Shown piece after piece: positions 1 to 8,178 of a stretch of 64,000 bases of DNA. The DNA is from PKWO01 sp036384915 (lineage in GTDB: Bacteria; Pseudomonadota; Gammaproteobacteria; Burkholderiales; Burkholderiaceae_D): positions 25,131-89,130 of the forward strand of contig DASVLJ010000026.1 of NCBI GenBank assembly GCA_036384915.1. The letters run 5' to 3'. Position 1 is the stretch's first letter. Each line of letters begins with the position of its first letter. Position numbers and translations under genes: made by a program. The notes under the pieces were generated by a model that saw nothing but the letters and a program-made list of their open reading frames with translations, made no database searches and had not been told where the DNA came from.

Positions 1-137
1 GAAAAAACGCCGCGGAATTCTTTGCCGTCGCCTCGGAAGCCTTCTTTGTGTCGCCCACCCATCTGGCCATCGATTACCCGGACTTGTACCGGTTGATGGA
101 GCGCTATTATCTGCAAAGAACAATACCTCACCCCTGA
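1..137 (+). CDS. mtfA: C-terminal fragment of MtfA-like zinc peptidase (M90 family)
   Basis: The open frame is already running at the window edge (first full codon at base 3) and ends at TGA 135-137, giving 44 residues. The segment contains AAEFFAVASEAFF followed by a Pro-Asp-Leu-Tyr-containing tail. This closely resembles the C-terminal part of MtfA proteins, cytosolic zinc peptidases which in E. coli bind the Mlc repressor and affect glucose uptake. The HExxH site would lie upstream, outside the window, so activity cannot be judged. It lies 72 bases before ribF on the same strand. The family call rests on this short tail only. Confidence 0.6.
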   Translation, partial: KNAAEFFAVASEAFFVSPTHLAIDYPDLYRLMERYYLQRTIPHP

Positions 138-149
138 TTTGCCTTGCCT

Positions 150-181
150 TTGGCTAAGTATGCATGGGAATCCCCTATAAT
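150..181 (+). promoter_or_regulatory. Candidate sigma70 promoter before ribF
   Basis: A perfect TATAAT lies at 176-181, 28 bases before the ribF start. The best upstream box is TTGGCT at 150-155, but its 20-base spacing is longer than ideal, so only the -10 is convincing. It would give a short leader of about 20 bases. Confidence 0.35.
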
Positions 182-209
182 CTAAAGTTTTGCGACAAAT
201 CCAGGCAAG

Positions 210-1187
210 ATGAAGGTTTTCCGCGGACTTCCCAATGCCGCATCGCGGGCGCCCTGCGCGCTGACGATAGGCAATTTCGACGGCGTGCACCGGGGCCATC
301 AGGCTCTGCTTTCGCGCGTGCGCGACGCTGCGGACGGCCTGGGACTGGAAGCGGCCGTGATGACGTTCGAGCCGCACCCGCGCGAATTCTTCGCGCAACT
401 GGGAGGCGACCCATCGAAAGCGCCAACGCGCATCGCCAACCTGCGCGACAAGCTGCAGGCATTGGCCGATGCCGGCGTCGACCGCGTGATCGTCGAGCAC
501 TTCAACGCGCATTTCTCGGGCCAATCGCCGCAGGAATTCGTCGAAAAGGTGCTGGTGCAGGGCTTGCACGTGAAATGGCTCATGGTGGGCGAGGATTTCC
601 GCTATGGCGCCAAGCGTGCCGGCGACGTCGCCACGCTGGTCGAGGCCGGCAAGCAATACGGCTTCGAAGTGCAGGCGCTGCCGGCGGTGGTCAACGAGGG
701 CGTCCGCATCTCGTCTTCCGCCGTGCGCGGGGCGCTGGCGCAGGGAGATTTCGTCCATGCGCAAGCCTTGCTCGGGCACCCATACACGGTATCGGGCCAC
801 GTGATACATGGCAAGAAACTGGGCCGTACCATCGGCTATCCGACATTGAATCTGCGCATCGCCCACAAGCGTCCGGCGCTCTCGGGCATCTTCGTGGTGC
901 GCGTGCATGGCCTGGGTGACCGCGCCATCGAAGGCGTGGCCAGCATGGGCGTACGTCCCACCGTGGAAGATGCGGGCCGGGTGCTGCTGGAAACCTATCT
1001 GTTCGACTACAACCAACACTGCTACGGAAAATTGATCAAGGTGGAATTCTTGAAGAAACTGCGCGATGAGGAAAAGTTCGTCGATCTGCCGACCCTGACC
1101 GCCGCGATAGCGCGCGACGCACAACACGCGCGCCAATTCTTCCTGGAACAGACGGCCCTGGCCGTCTCGGCGACCGACCGAATTTGA
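210..1187 (+). CDS. ribF: Bifunctional riboflavin kinase / FAD synthetase RibF
   Basis: RibF phosphorylates riboflavin to FMN and adenylylates FMN to FAD in the cytosol. The 325-residue protein has the usual length. The N-terminal nucleotidyltransferase domain carries GNFDGVHRGH at residues 21-30, the HxGH-type ATP site. The C-terminal flavokinase domain carries GRTIGYPTLNL near residue 205. The ATG at 210 begins the expected MKVFRGL. A stop lies 57 bases before ileS; ribF–ileS–lspA is a common proteobacterial order and these genes are probably co-transcribed. Nothing abnormal is seen. Confidence 0.95.
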   Translation: MKVFRGLPNAASRAPCALTIGNFDGVHRGHQALLSRVRDAADGLGLEAAVMTFEPHPREFFAQLGGDPSKAPTRIANLRDKLQALADAGVDRVIVEHFNAHFSGQSPQEFVEKVLVQGLHVKWLMVGEDFRYGAKRAGDVATLVEAGKQYGFEVQALPAVVNEGVRISSSAVRGALAQGDFVHAQALLGHPYTVSGHVIHGKKLGRTIGYPTLNLRIAHKRPALSGIFVVRVHGLGDRAIEGVASMGVRPTVEDAGRVLLETYLFDYNQHCYGKLIKVEFLKKLRDEEKFVDLPTLTAAIARDAQHARQFFLEQTALAVSATDRI

Positions 1188-1244
1188 CGTCCGCTTCCCC
1201 CATCAAGCGAAACCACGTCAACCGATTTTTTAGAAAACTGAATT

Positions 1245-4157
1245 ATGTCCGACAAGCCAAACAAACCGGCCGAGAAAGCCAAGCATCACGTCAACATGAC
1301 GGAAACCCCCTTCCCCATGCGCGGCGACCTCGCCAAGCGCGAGCCGCAATGGGTCAAGCAGTGGCAGGAACGCAAGATCTACGAAAAGATCCGCGCCGCC
1401 TCCAAGGGGCGCAAGAAATTCATCCTGCACGACGGCCCGCCCTATGCCAATGGCGACATCCACATCGGCCACGCGGTCAACAAGATCCTCAAGGACGTCG
1501 TGGTCAAGACGCGCCAGTTGGCCGGCTTCGACGCGCAATACGTGCCGGGCTGGGATTGCCACGGTATGCCCATCGAAATCCAGATGGAAAAGCTGTACGG
1601 CAAGAGCCTGCCGACGATGGAAGTGCTGACCAAGTCGCGCGCCTATGCCGGCGAACAGATCGAACGGCAAAAGAAGGACTTCATCCGCCTGGGCGTGCTT
1701 GGCGAGTGGGACAATCCGTACAAGACCATGGCCTTCGGCAACGAAGCCGATGAGATCCGCGCGCTCGGCAAGCTGCTGGAGAAGGGCTACGTCTACCGCG
1801 GCCTGAAACCCGTCAACTGGTGCTTCAACTGCGAATCGGCCCTGGCCGAAGCCGAAGTCGAATACCGGGACAAGCGCGACCCGGCCATCGACGTGGGCTT
1901 CCCCTTTGCCGAACCGGACAAGCTGGCCAAGGCCTTCGGCCTTCCCAAGCTGCCGACCGACAAGGGCTATTGCATCATCTGGACCACAACGCCCTGGACC
2001 ATCCCGGCCAACCAGGCATTGAACGTGCATCCCGAGTTCGAGTATGCGCTGGTGGAGACCGTGCGCAACGGCGAGACCATCCTGCTGCTGTTGGCCAAGG
2101 ACCTGGTGGCCGACTGCTTGAGCCGATTTGGTCTGGAAGGCAAAGTCATCGCCACGACCAAGGGTGAAGCACTGTCGCTGATCAACTTCAAGCACCCCTT
2201 GTCGTCCGCCGACCCGGGCTATGACCGTTTGTCGCCGGTCTACCTGGGCGACTACGTCACGCTCGACACCGGTACCGGCATCGTCCACTCCTCGCCCGCT
2301 TACGGCCTGGACGACTTCATCTCGTGCAAGGCGCACGGCATGAAGGACGACGACATCCTGATGCCCGTGATGGGCGACGGCAAGTACGCTTCATGGCTGC
2401 CCTTCTTCGCCGGCATGACGATCTGGGAAGCCTCGAAGCCGATCTGCGCCAAGCTCGAGGAGGTCGGCTCGCTGTTCAAGCTGGTGATGTTCGACCACAG
2501 CTACATGCACTGCTGGCGCCACAAGACGCCCATCATCTATCGCGCCACCTCGCAATGGTTCGCCGGCATGGACGTGACGCCCAAGGATGGCGGCCCCACG
2601 CTGCGCGAAACCGCATTGCGCGGCATCGATGAAACTGCCTTCTTCCCGTCATGGGGCAAGGCGCGCCTGCACGGCATGATTGCCAACCGCCCGGACTGGA
2701 CGCTCTCGCGCCAGCGCCAATGGGGCGTGCCGATGGCCTTCTTTATCCACAAGGAAAGCGGCGAACTGCATCCGCGCACACAGGAATTGCTGGAGCAGGT
2801 TGCGCAGCGCGTGGCGCAAGGCGGTATTGAAGCCTGGCAGGCGCTCGATCCGAAGGAACTGCTGGGCAACGACGCCGAGCACTACGTCAAGAACAAGGAC
2901 ACGCTGGACGTGTGGTTCGATTCCGGCTCCACGCACCAGACCGTACTGCGCGGCTCGCACGCCGAGCAATCGCACTTCCCGGCCGACCTCTATCTGGAAG
3001 GTTCGGACCAGCACCGCGGCTGGTTCCACTCTTCGCTTTTGACCTCGGCCATGCTCAACGGCTGCGCGCCATATAAAGCACTGCTGACGCACGGCTTCGT
3101 GGTCGACGGCGACGGCAAGAAGATGTCGAAGTCCATCGGCAACACGGTCGCCCCGCAAAAGGTCGCCGACACGCTGGGCGCCGAAATTCTGCGCCTGTGG
3201 GTGGCCGCAACCGACTATTCGGGCGAACTCTCGATCTCCGATGAAATCCTGAAACGCGTCACGGAAAGCTACCGCCGTATCCGCAACACGCTGCGCTTCC
3301 TGCTGGCCAACACGTCCGACTTCGATCCGAAGAAAGACGCACTGCCGCTCGAGCAATTGAGCGAGATCGACCGCTATGCCATCGTGCGCATGGCCTCGCT
3401 GCAGGAAGAAGTGCTGGCGCACTATGAGGTGTTCGAATACCACCCGGTAGTGGCCAAGCTGCAGATGTATTGCTCGGAAGATCTGGGCGGCTTCTACCTC
3501 GACATCCTGAAGGACCGCCTCTACACCTGCGGCGAGAAGTCGCAGGCACGCCGCTCGGCCCAGACCGCGATCTGGCACATCACGCACGCCCTGCTGCGTC
3601 TGATGGCGCCCATCCTCTCCTTCACCGCCGAAGAGGCATGGTCCTTCTTCGCCGGCAAGGAAGAGTATGAAGCGGCCGGCCAGACCATCTTCACGCAGAC
3701 CTATTACGATCTACCCAAGGTGGGTAATGCCGCAGCCCTGGCCGACAAGTGGAACCTGATTCGCAATGTGCGCGCCGAGGCAATGCGCCGCATCGAGGAA
3801 GTGCGCGTCTCGGGCCAAGTGGGTTCGTCGCTGCAAGCCGAAATCGATGTCTATGCCGAAGGCCGCATCTTCGACGCGCTGCAGAGCCTGGGCGACGATC
3901 TCAAGTTCGTGCTGATCGTTTCGCGTGCCGACCTCCATTCACTGGACAAGGCGAACGGTGCCGACATCGTCACCGAGAAATTCGCCGATGACAGCACGGC
4001 CGGCTTTGCGCTGAAGGTATCGGCCTCGACGCATGAAAAGTGCGAGCGCTGCTGGCACTACCGCGCCGACGTCAATGCCGATGCGGCGCATCCCGGTATT
4101 TGCGGGCGTTGCGCGAGCAATCAGTTCGGCGATGGCGAGCCGCGACACTTCGCCTAA
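1245..4157 (+). CDS. ileS: Isoleucine--tRNA ligase
   Basis: IleS charges tRNA-Ile with isoleucine. The 970-residue protein is full length for the bacterial family. The class I signature HIGH is at residues 73-76 and KMSKS at 626-630. The CP1 editing domain lies between them. A C-terminal zinc-binding module has two Cys pairs, CERC at 933-936 and CGRC at 953-956. The ATG at 1245 gives an N-terminus rich in Lys and Pro before the conserved TPFPMRGDL. No leader peptide or T-box-like structure is visible in the 57 bases upstream. It lies between ribF and lspA as in many Proteobacteria. Confidence 0.97.
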   Translation: MSDKPNKPAEKAKHHVNMTETPFPMRGDLAKREPQWVKQWQERKIYEKIRAASKGRKKFILHDGPPYANGDIHIGHAVNKILKDVVVKTRQLAGFDAQYVPGWDCHGMPIEIQMEKLYGKSLPTMEVLTKSRAYAGEQIERQKKDFIRLGVLGEWDNPYKTMAFGNEADEIRALGKLLEKGYVYRGLKPVNWCFNCESALAEAEVEYRDKRDPAIDVGFPFAEPDKLAKAFGLPKLPTDKGYCIIWTTTPWTIPANQALNVHPEFEYALVETVRNGETILLLLAKDLVADCLSRFGLEGKVIATTKGEALSLINFKHPLSSADPGYDRLSPVYLGDYVTLDTGTGIVHSSPAYGLDDFISCKAHGMKDDDILMPVMGDGKYASWLPFFAGMTIWEASKPICAKLEEVGSLFKLVMFDHSYMHCWRHKTPIIYRATSQWFAGMDVTPKDGGPTLRETALRGIDETAFFPSWGKARLHGMIANRPDWTLSRQRQWGVPMAFFIHKESGELHPRTQELLEQVAQRVAQGGIEAWQALDPKELLGNDAEHYVKNKDTLDVWFDSGSTHQTVLRGSHAEQSHFPADLYLEGSDQHRGWFHSSLLTSAMLNGCAPYKALLTHGFVVDGDGKKMSKSIGNTVAPQKVADTLGAEILRLWVAATDYSGELSISDEILKRVTESYRRIRNTLRFLLANTSDFDPKKDALPLEQLSEIDRYAIVRMASLQEEVLAHYEVFEYHPVVAKLQMYCSEDLGGFYLDILKDRLYTCGEKSQARRSAQTAIWHITHALLRLMAPILSFTAEEAWSFFAGKEEYEAAGQTIFTQTYYDLPKVGNAAALADKWNLIRNVRAEAMRRIEEVRVSGQVGSSLQAEIDVYAEGRIFDALQSLGDDLKFVLIVSRADLHSLDKANGADIVTEKFADDSTAGFALKVSASTHEKCERCWHYRADVNADAAHPGICGRCASNQFGDGEPRHFA

Positions 4158-4169
4158 ACTACCCGCAAC

Positions 4170-4334
4170 ACCCCTCTCCCGCGGGCGGGAGAGGGGTGGG
4201 GGAGAGGGTGGCAGTGCTTTGACTACACCTGGGTAAGCGGATCGCTTGGCAGGTCGAATATCAGGATTCAATCGGCTGAGCCAGATCGCGATCACCCTCT
4301 CCCCTACCCCTCTCCCACCCTGCGGGAGAGGGGA
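4170..4334. repeat. Nested palindromic intergenic element (CCCTCTCCC type)
   Basis: The ileS–lspA gap holds a compound palindrome. Hairpin 1 pairs ACCCCTCTCCCGC (4170-4182) with its complement at 4185-4197. Hairpin 2 pairs CCCCTCTCCC (4307-4316) with 4324-4333. An outer pair, GGGGAGAGGGTG at 4199-4210 with CACCCTCTCCCC at 4293-4304, links them. A related arrangement is found at 63860-63996. It looks like a dispersed REP/BIME-like element rather than a plain terminator, since no T run follows. Confidence 0.7.
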
Positions 4335-4361
4335 GTTTGAACCGCATCAGCATCCGACAAC

Positions 4362-4871
4362 ATGGCCACAAAACCCACCCGCATCCCCACCCAATCCAAG
4401 TCCGGCCCCGGCATCGCCCTCTGGCTCGGCCTGTCCTTCATCGTCGTCCTGCTCGACCAGATCAGCAAAGTCACCATCACGCGCAGCTTCCACGAAGGCG
4501 AAATCCATCGCGTCACGTCGGTCTTCGACCTGACGCTGGCCTACAACCGCGGCGCAGCCTTCAGCTTCCTGGCCGGCGAATCGGGCTGGCAGCGCTATGC
4601 CTTCATCGCGCTGGCCGTTGTCGCGGTGATCTTCGTGCTGTATCAGCTGAAGCGCAATGCCGGCAAGACGCTGTTCTGCTGGTCGCTCGCCCTGATCCTG
4701 GGCGGCGCCGTGGGCAACCTGGTCGATCGCGTGCTCTCGGGCCGCGTGGTCGATTTTCTGCTGTTCCACTGGGAAGCCCATAGTTTCCCCGCCTTCAACC
4801 TGGCCGACAGCGCCCTGACGCTGGGCGTGATCCTGTTCATCCTCGACGAATTCCGCCGGGTCAATAAATAA
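4362..4871 (+). CDS. lspA: Lipoprotein signal peptidase (signal peptidase II)
   Basis: LspA is the inner-membrane aspartyl protease that cleaves prolipoprotein signal peptides after diacylglyceryl modification. The 169-residue protein has four predicted hydrophobic segments. It shows the conserved DQISK (first helix region), NRGAAFSF, GRVVDF with catalytic Asp131, and FNLADS with catalytic Asp149. Start ATG 4362 follows the palindromic element. It is probably expressed with ribF–ileS upstream, although the repeat could modulate mRNA stability. Candidate substrates in this window are the M48-like lipoprotein at 7011 and the chitinase at 28244. Confidence 0.95.
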   Translation: MATKPTRIPTQSKSGPGIALWLGLSFIVVLLDQISKVTITRSFHEGEIHRVTSVFDLTLAYNRGAAFSFLAGESGWQRYAFIALAVVAVIFVLYQLKRNAGKTLFCWSLALILGGAVGNLVDRVLSGRVVDFLLFHWEAHSFPAFNLADSALTLGVILFILDEFRRVNK

Positions 4872-4926
4872 GCGTTCCGCGTAACAACTGTTAAACTAAT
4901 GTGATGAAAGCGACAGCGGAGCAAGC

Positions 4927-6120
4927 ATGGAACTCGCAGGCAAACGTATCGTACTCGGCCTGACCGGCGGCATCGCCTGCTACAAGGCGGCCGAACTCGC
5001 GCGCGGGCTCGTCAAGTCCGGCGCCTCGGTGCAAGTCGTCATGACGGCGGGTGCCACGCAATTCATCACCGCGATGACGATGCAAGCCCTGACCGGCCAC
5101 CCGGTCTATACCGATCAATGGGACGCGCGCATCCCCAACAACATGCCGCACATCGACCTGACGCGCGATGTCGATGCCATCGTCGTCGCCCCCTGCACGG
5201 CCGATTTCATGTCCAAGCTGGCGCATGGCGCCGCGGACGATCTGCTCTCCACGCTCTGCCTGGCGCGCCCCGCTCTGCTGCCCCTGATGGTAGCCCCGGC
5301 GATGAACGTCGAAATGTGGCAAAACCCGGCAACCCAGCGCAATGTGAAGCAACTGAAGGAAGACGGCATCGCCGTGCTCGGCCCCGACGCGGGCGAGCAG
5401 GCTTGCGGCGAAACCGGCATGGGCCGCATGCTGGAAGCGGGACAATTGCTGGAAGATATCGTTGCGGCCTTCCAGCCCAAGATCATGGTGGGCAAGCAGG
5501 TGCTGATCACGGCCGGCCCGACCTTCGAGCCGATCGACCCGGTGCGCGGCATCACCAACCTGTCCTCGGGCAAGATGGGCTATGCCATCGCGCGCGCCGC
5601 GCGCGAAGCCGGCGCGGAAGTCACGCTGATCTCGGGCCCGACTGCGCTGGCCACGCCGCAAGGCGTGCACCGCATCAGCGTGCAGACCGCCGAGCAGATG
5701 CATGGCGTGGTCATGTCGCACGTCGCGGACAAGGACCTGTTCATTGCCGTCGCCGCCGTGGCCGACTGGCGCGTGGCCAGCGTCAGCGAGCAAAAGATGA
5801 AGAAGGATGAGGGCGGCGGCTTCCCGCAGCTCGAATTCGAATTGAACCCCGATATCCTGGCCGAAGTCGCCGCGCTGCCGAACCGCCCCTATTGCGTGGG
5901 CTTCGCCGCCGAATCGGAACAATTGATGCGCTACGGCGAAGAAAAGCGCAAGAAAAAAGGCATCCCGCTTTTGGTCGGCAACATCGGCCACAACACGTTC
6001 GGCAAGGATGAGAACGAGCTGATGCTGTTCGACGACAAGGGCCACACCCACCTGCCCAAGGCCGACAAGCAAAAGCTGGCGCGCCAACTGGTGGCCGAGA
6101 TCGTGCGGCGCCTGGCCTGA
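4927..6120 (+). CDS. coaBC: Phosphopantothenoylcysteine decarboxylase / phosphopantothenate--cysteine ligase
   Basis: This fused enzyme performs two steps of coenzyme A synthesis: CTP-dependent ligation of cysteine to 4'-phosphopantothenate, then FMN-dependent decarboxylation. The 397-residue length matches fused CoaBC (Dfp). The N-terminal CoaC flavodomain has GGIACYKAAEL, catalytic His75 in NMPHIDL, APAMN and active-site Cys160 in ACGETGMGR. The C-terminal CoaB domain has the NLSSGKMGYAIA motif. The stop TGA shares its last base with the ATG of the next gene at 6120, so translational coupling is likely. dut follows the next gene; coaBC–dut neighbourhoods are common in bacteria. Confidence 0.96.
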   Translation: MELAGKRIVLGLTGGIACYKAAELARGLVKSGASVQVVMTAGATQFITAMTMQALTGHPVYTDQWDARIPNNMPHIDLTRDVDAIVVAPCTADFMSKLAHGAADDLLSTLCLARPALLPLMVAPAMNVEMWQNPATQRNVKQLKEDGIAVLGPDAGEQACGETGMGRMLEAGQLLEDIVAAFQPKIMVGKQVLITAGPTFEPIDPVRGITNLSSGKMGYAIARAAREAGAEVTLISGPTALATPQGVHRISVQTAEQMHGVVMSHVADKDLFIAVAAVADWRVASVSEQKMKKDEGGGFPQLEFELNPDILAEVAALPNRPYCVGFAAESEQLMRYGEEKRKKKGIPLLVGNIGHNTFGKDENELMLFDDKGHTHLPKADKQKLARQLVAEIVRRLA

Positions 6121-6515
6121 TGCTCGAAGTCGCCGGCGCCGCGCTGATCCGCGTCTACCAGCGTCATCTTTCCCCGCGCAAGGGCTATCGCTGCGCCTAC
6201 GGCGTGTTGCACGGTGCCGGCACCTGCTCCTCGATCGGCCTCGCCATCATGGAACAACAGGGTTTTTGGGCCTTCTGGCGCCAAATGCCTTTACAATTCG
6301 ATGCCTGCAAGGCGGCGGCTCTATCCTTGCGCGAGGAGCGGGAGAAGCGCGAGTTGGAGACTCCGCAAGGTCGTCTTGTAAAGCGCTGCTGTGGCACACC
6401 CAACACCGACGCGGAATGCGAATTCATGCGCCGCGACTATGACGTGGTTGCCTGCAGAACCCTGCTACGCTCTACACAACATGCAAATGGCGGCGATTGC
6501 TGCAGCCTATTTTGA
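6120..6515 (+). CDS. Cys-rich small protein, divergent YidD-like
   Basis: This 131-residue protein starts on the last base of coaBC (TGATG junction) and ends 13 bases before dut. Residues 1-45 (LIRVYQRHLSPRKGYRC, then TCSSIGLAIMEQQGFW) resemble YidD, the membrane protein insertion efficiency factor, with its LIRxYQRxxSP and C..TCS..ai...G pattern. The remaining part is unlike YidD: it is Cys-rich (RCCGTP, ECEF, VACRT and a terminal GDCCSLF). About ten Cys in total suggest metal binding or disulfides. No transmembrane helix is obvious. The homology to YidD is inferred from memory of the motif, and function is otherwise unknown. Confidence 0.7.
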   Translation: MLEVAGAALIRVYQRHLSPRKGYRCAYGVLHGAGTCSSIGLAIMEQQGFWAFWRQMPLQFDACKAAALSLREEREKRELETPQGRLVKRCCGTPNTDAECEFMRRDYDVVACRTLLRSTQHANGGDCCSLF

Positions 6516-6528
6516 AAATACCTCGTCC

Positions 6529-6978
6529 ATGACAAATATCGACCTCAAAATCCTCGACCCGCGCATGAAAGACTTCCTACCCGCCTATGCCACCACGGGC
6601 AGCGCCGGCCTGGACTTGCGCGCCTGCCTCGACGCCCCGCTGACGCTCGAACCGGGCAGCACCCACCTGATTCCCACCGGCCTGGCAATCCACATTGCCG
6701 ACCCCGCCTATGCCGCCATGATCCTGCCGCGTTCGGGCCTGGGCCACAAGCATGGCATCGTGTTGGGGAACTTGGTAGGCTTGATCGACTCTGATTACCA
6801 AGGTCAATTGATGGTTTCCACATGGAATCGCGGGAGTGAGGCATTCACCCTGCAACCCATGGACCGGCTGGCGCAACTGGTGATCGTGCCCGTGCTGCAA
6901 GTCGGATTCAATATCGTGGAAGACTTCGATGCCAGCACGCGCGGCGCGGCCGGATTCGGCAGCACCGGAAAACAATAA
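6529..6978 (+). CDS. dut: dUTP diphosphatase
   Basis: Dut hydrolyses dUTP to dUMP and pyrophosphate, keeping uracil out of DNA and supplying dTMP synthesis. The 149-residue trimeric-type protein shows all five motifs: AGLDLRA (1), PRSGLGHKHG (2), GLIDSDYQGQL (3), RLAQLVIVP (4) and RGAAGFGSTG (5, phosphate lid). The frame is open upstream, but ATG 6529 gives MTNIDLKIL, the usual N-terminus, and the longer alternatives overlap the preceding gene. It is the last gene of the ribF-to-dut run before an envelope gene. Confidence 0.96.
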   Translation: MTNIDLKILDPRMKDFLPAYATTGSAGLDLRACLDAPLTLEPGSTHLIPTGLAIHIADPAYAAMILPRSGLGHKHGIVLGNLVGLIDSDYQGQLMVSTWNRGSEAFTLQPMDRLAQLVIVPVLQVGFNIVEDFDASTRGAAGFGSTGKQ

Positions 6979-7010
6979 GCCCAATCTCGGGAACGACTTC
7001 CTTCATCGCC

Positions 7011-8078
7011 ATGATCCAATCGACTTTGACCCGACTGCCAAAGTTTGCCGCATTCTTCCTGTTCGCCGTCCTGTGCGCCTGCCAGACGCCGCCGCCCGCA
7101 CCGCCCGTAGCCGTGCAGCCCAAGCCTCCTGCACCAGCACCGGTGCCCGACCATTCCGCCGAAATCGCCGCGCGCAATGCGGCCTTCAAGGATCTGGTCG
7201 CGATGCAGGCCAGGCTGTACCGTGTCGCCGCGCCGCTGCTGTTGAACAACCTCAACCTGTGCCAGCGCCGCGCCTACCTGCTCGGCTTCACGGCCAAGAA
7301 CAAGTATTCCTACACCAGCGAATTCGTCGATAGCGCAGCCACCGTGCTCGGCCTTGGCGACCAGTTGCAGATCATGAGCGTGACGCCGGGCAGCGGCGCC
7401 GCCTCGGTCGGTTTGAAGAACGGCGACAAGCTGGTCGCCGTCGGCGAGGTGCAATTGCCGCAAGGCCCGAGTGCGGAAATGCAGGCGCATGGCGTGCTGG
7501 TCTCGCTGCTGTCGGAGAAGACCTCGATCGGCATGACCATCAACCGCAACGGCCAGGACATGCAATTGCAAGTACCGCTGACACATGCCTGCGCCTTCAG
7601 CATGGAGGTGGGTAATACGGATGCCGTCAACGCCTATGCCGACGGCCACCGTGTGCTGCTGACGCGCGGCATGCTCAAGGCAATGTCTTCGGACGACGAG
7701 CTGGCCATGGTCATCGCCGGAGAAATGGCACGCAATGCCTTGAACCACCCGGCCAAGCTGCACAGCGCCAATGCCATGTCCGACAGCATCGACGACCTGG
7801 TGCGCGTGCATCCCGAACTCGACAAGCTGCCCCAGCTAAAAGCCCCCGGCGAGGAATTCGACCTCGCCGCCGACAAGCGCGCCCTCTACATGCTGGCCCG
7901 CGCCGCTTACCCGTTCGACGCTTACGCCGGCTTCTGGACCCGCATCAGCACGCCCGGCGGCCCGGCCGATCCCTACGCCGCCCAGCATCCCTTGACGCAA
8001 CGGCGCAATGCGGCGATCGGGCGCCTGATCGCCGAAATCAAGGGCAAGCAGGCGGCGAAGAAGCCGATCCAGCCTTAA
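7011..8078 (+). CDS. Lipoprotein with PDZ-like and degenerate M48 peptidase-like domain
   Basis: The 355-residue protein opens with a lipoprotein signal peptide whose lipobox is LCAC, followed by a Pro-rich tether (residues about 24-48). A PDZ-like segment (GSGAASVGLKNGDKLVAV) lies around residues 125-190. The C-terminal region aligns by eye with M48 metallopeptidases (TRGMLK...DDELAMVIAGE). However, the HExxH zinc motif is replaced by G237-E-M-A-R241, so both histidine ligands are gone. The usual downstream E..AD motif reads LAADKRA, so the third ligand also appears lost. Only the general-base Glu238 remains. It is therefore probably a non-catalytic pseudoprotease, perhaps a scaffold or chaperone at the outer membrane. 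It follows dut by 32 bases. Confidence 0.85.
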   Translation: MIQSTLTRLPKFAAFFLFAVLCACQTPPPAPPVAVQPKPPAPAPVPDHSAEIAARNAAFKDLVAMQARLYRVAAPLLLNNLNLCQRRAYLLGFTAKNKYSYTSEFVDSAATVLGLGDQLQIMSVTPGSGAASVGLKNGDKLVAVGEVQLPQGPSAEMQAHGVLVSLLSEKTSIGMTINRNGQDMQLQVPLTHACAFSMEVGNTDAVNAYADGHRVLLTRGMLKAMSSDDELAMVIAGEMARNALNHPAKLHSANAMSDSIDDLVRVHPELDKLPQLKAPGEEFDLAADKRALYMLARAAYPFDAYAGFWTRISTPGGPADPYAAQHPLTQRRNAAIGRLIAEIKGKQAAKKPIQP

Positions 8079-8178
8079 CCCCTTCCCAGGCGAGCCGGCA
8101 CTTGCCGGCCTGGCTTCCCGTATCCGCTCGCGCCGGATATCATCGCGGACGATATCGACATTCGACACGCCCGCCACC

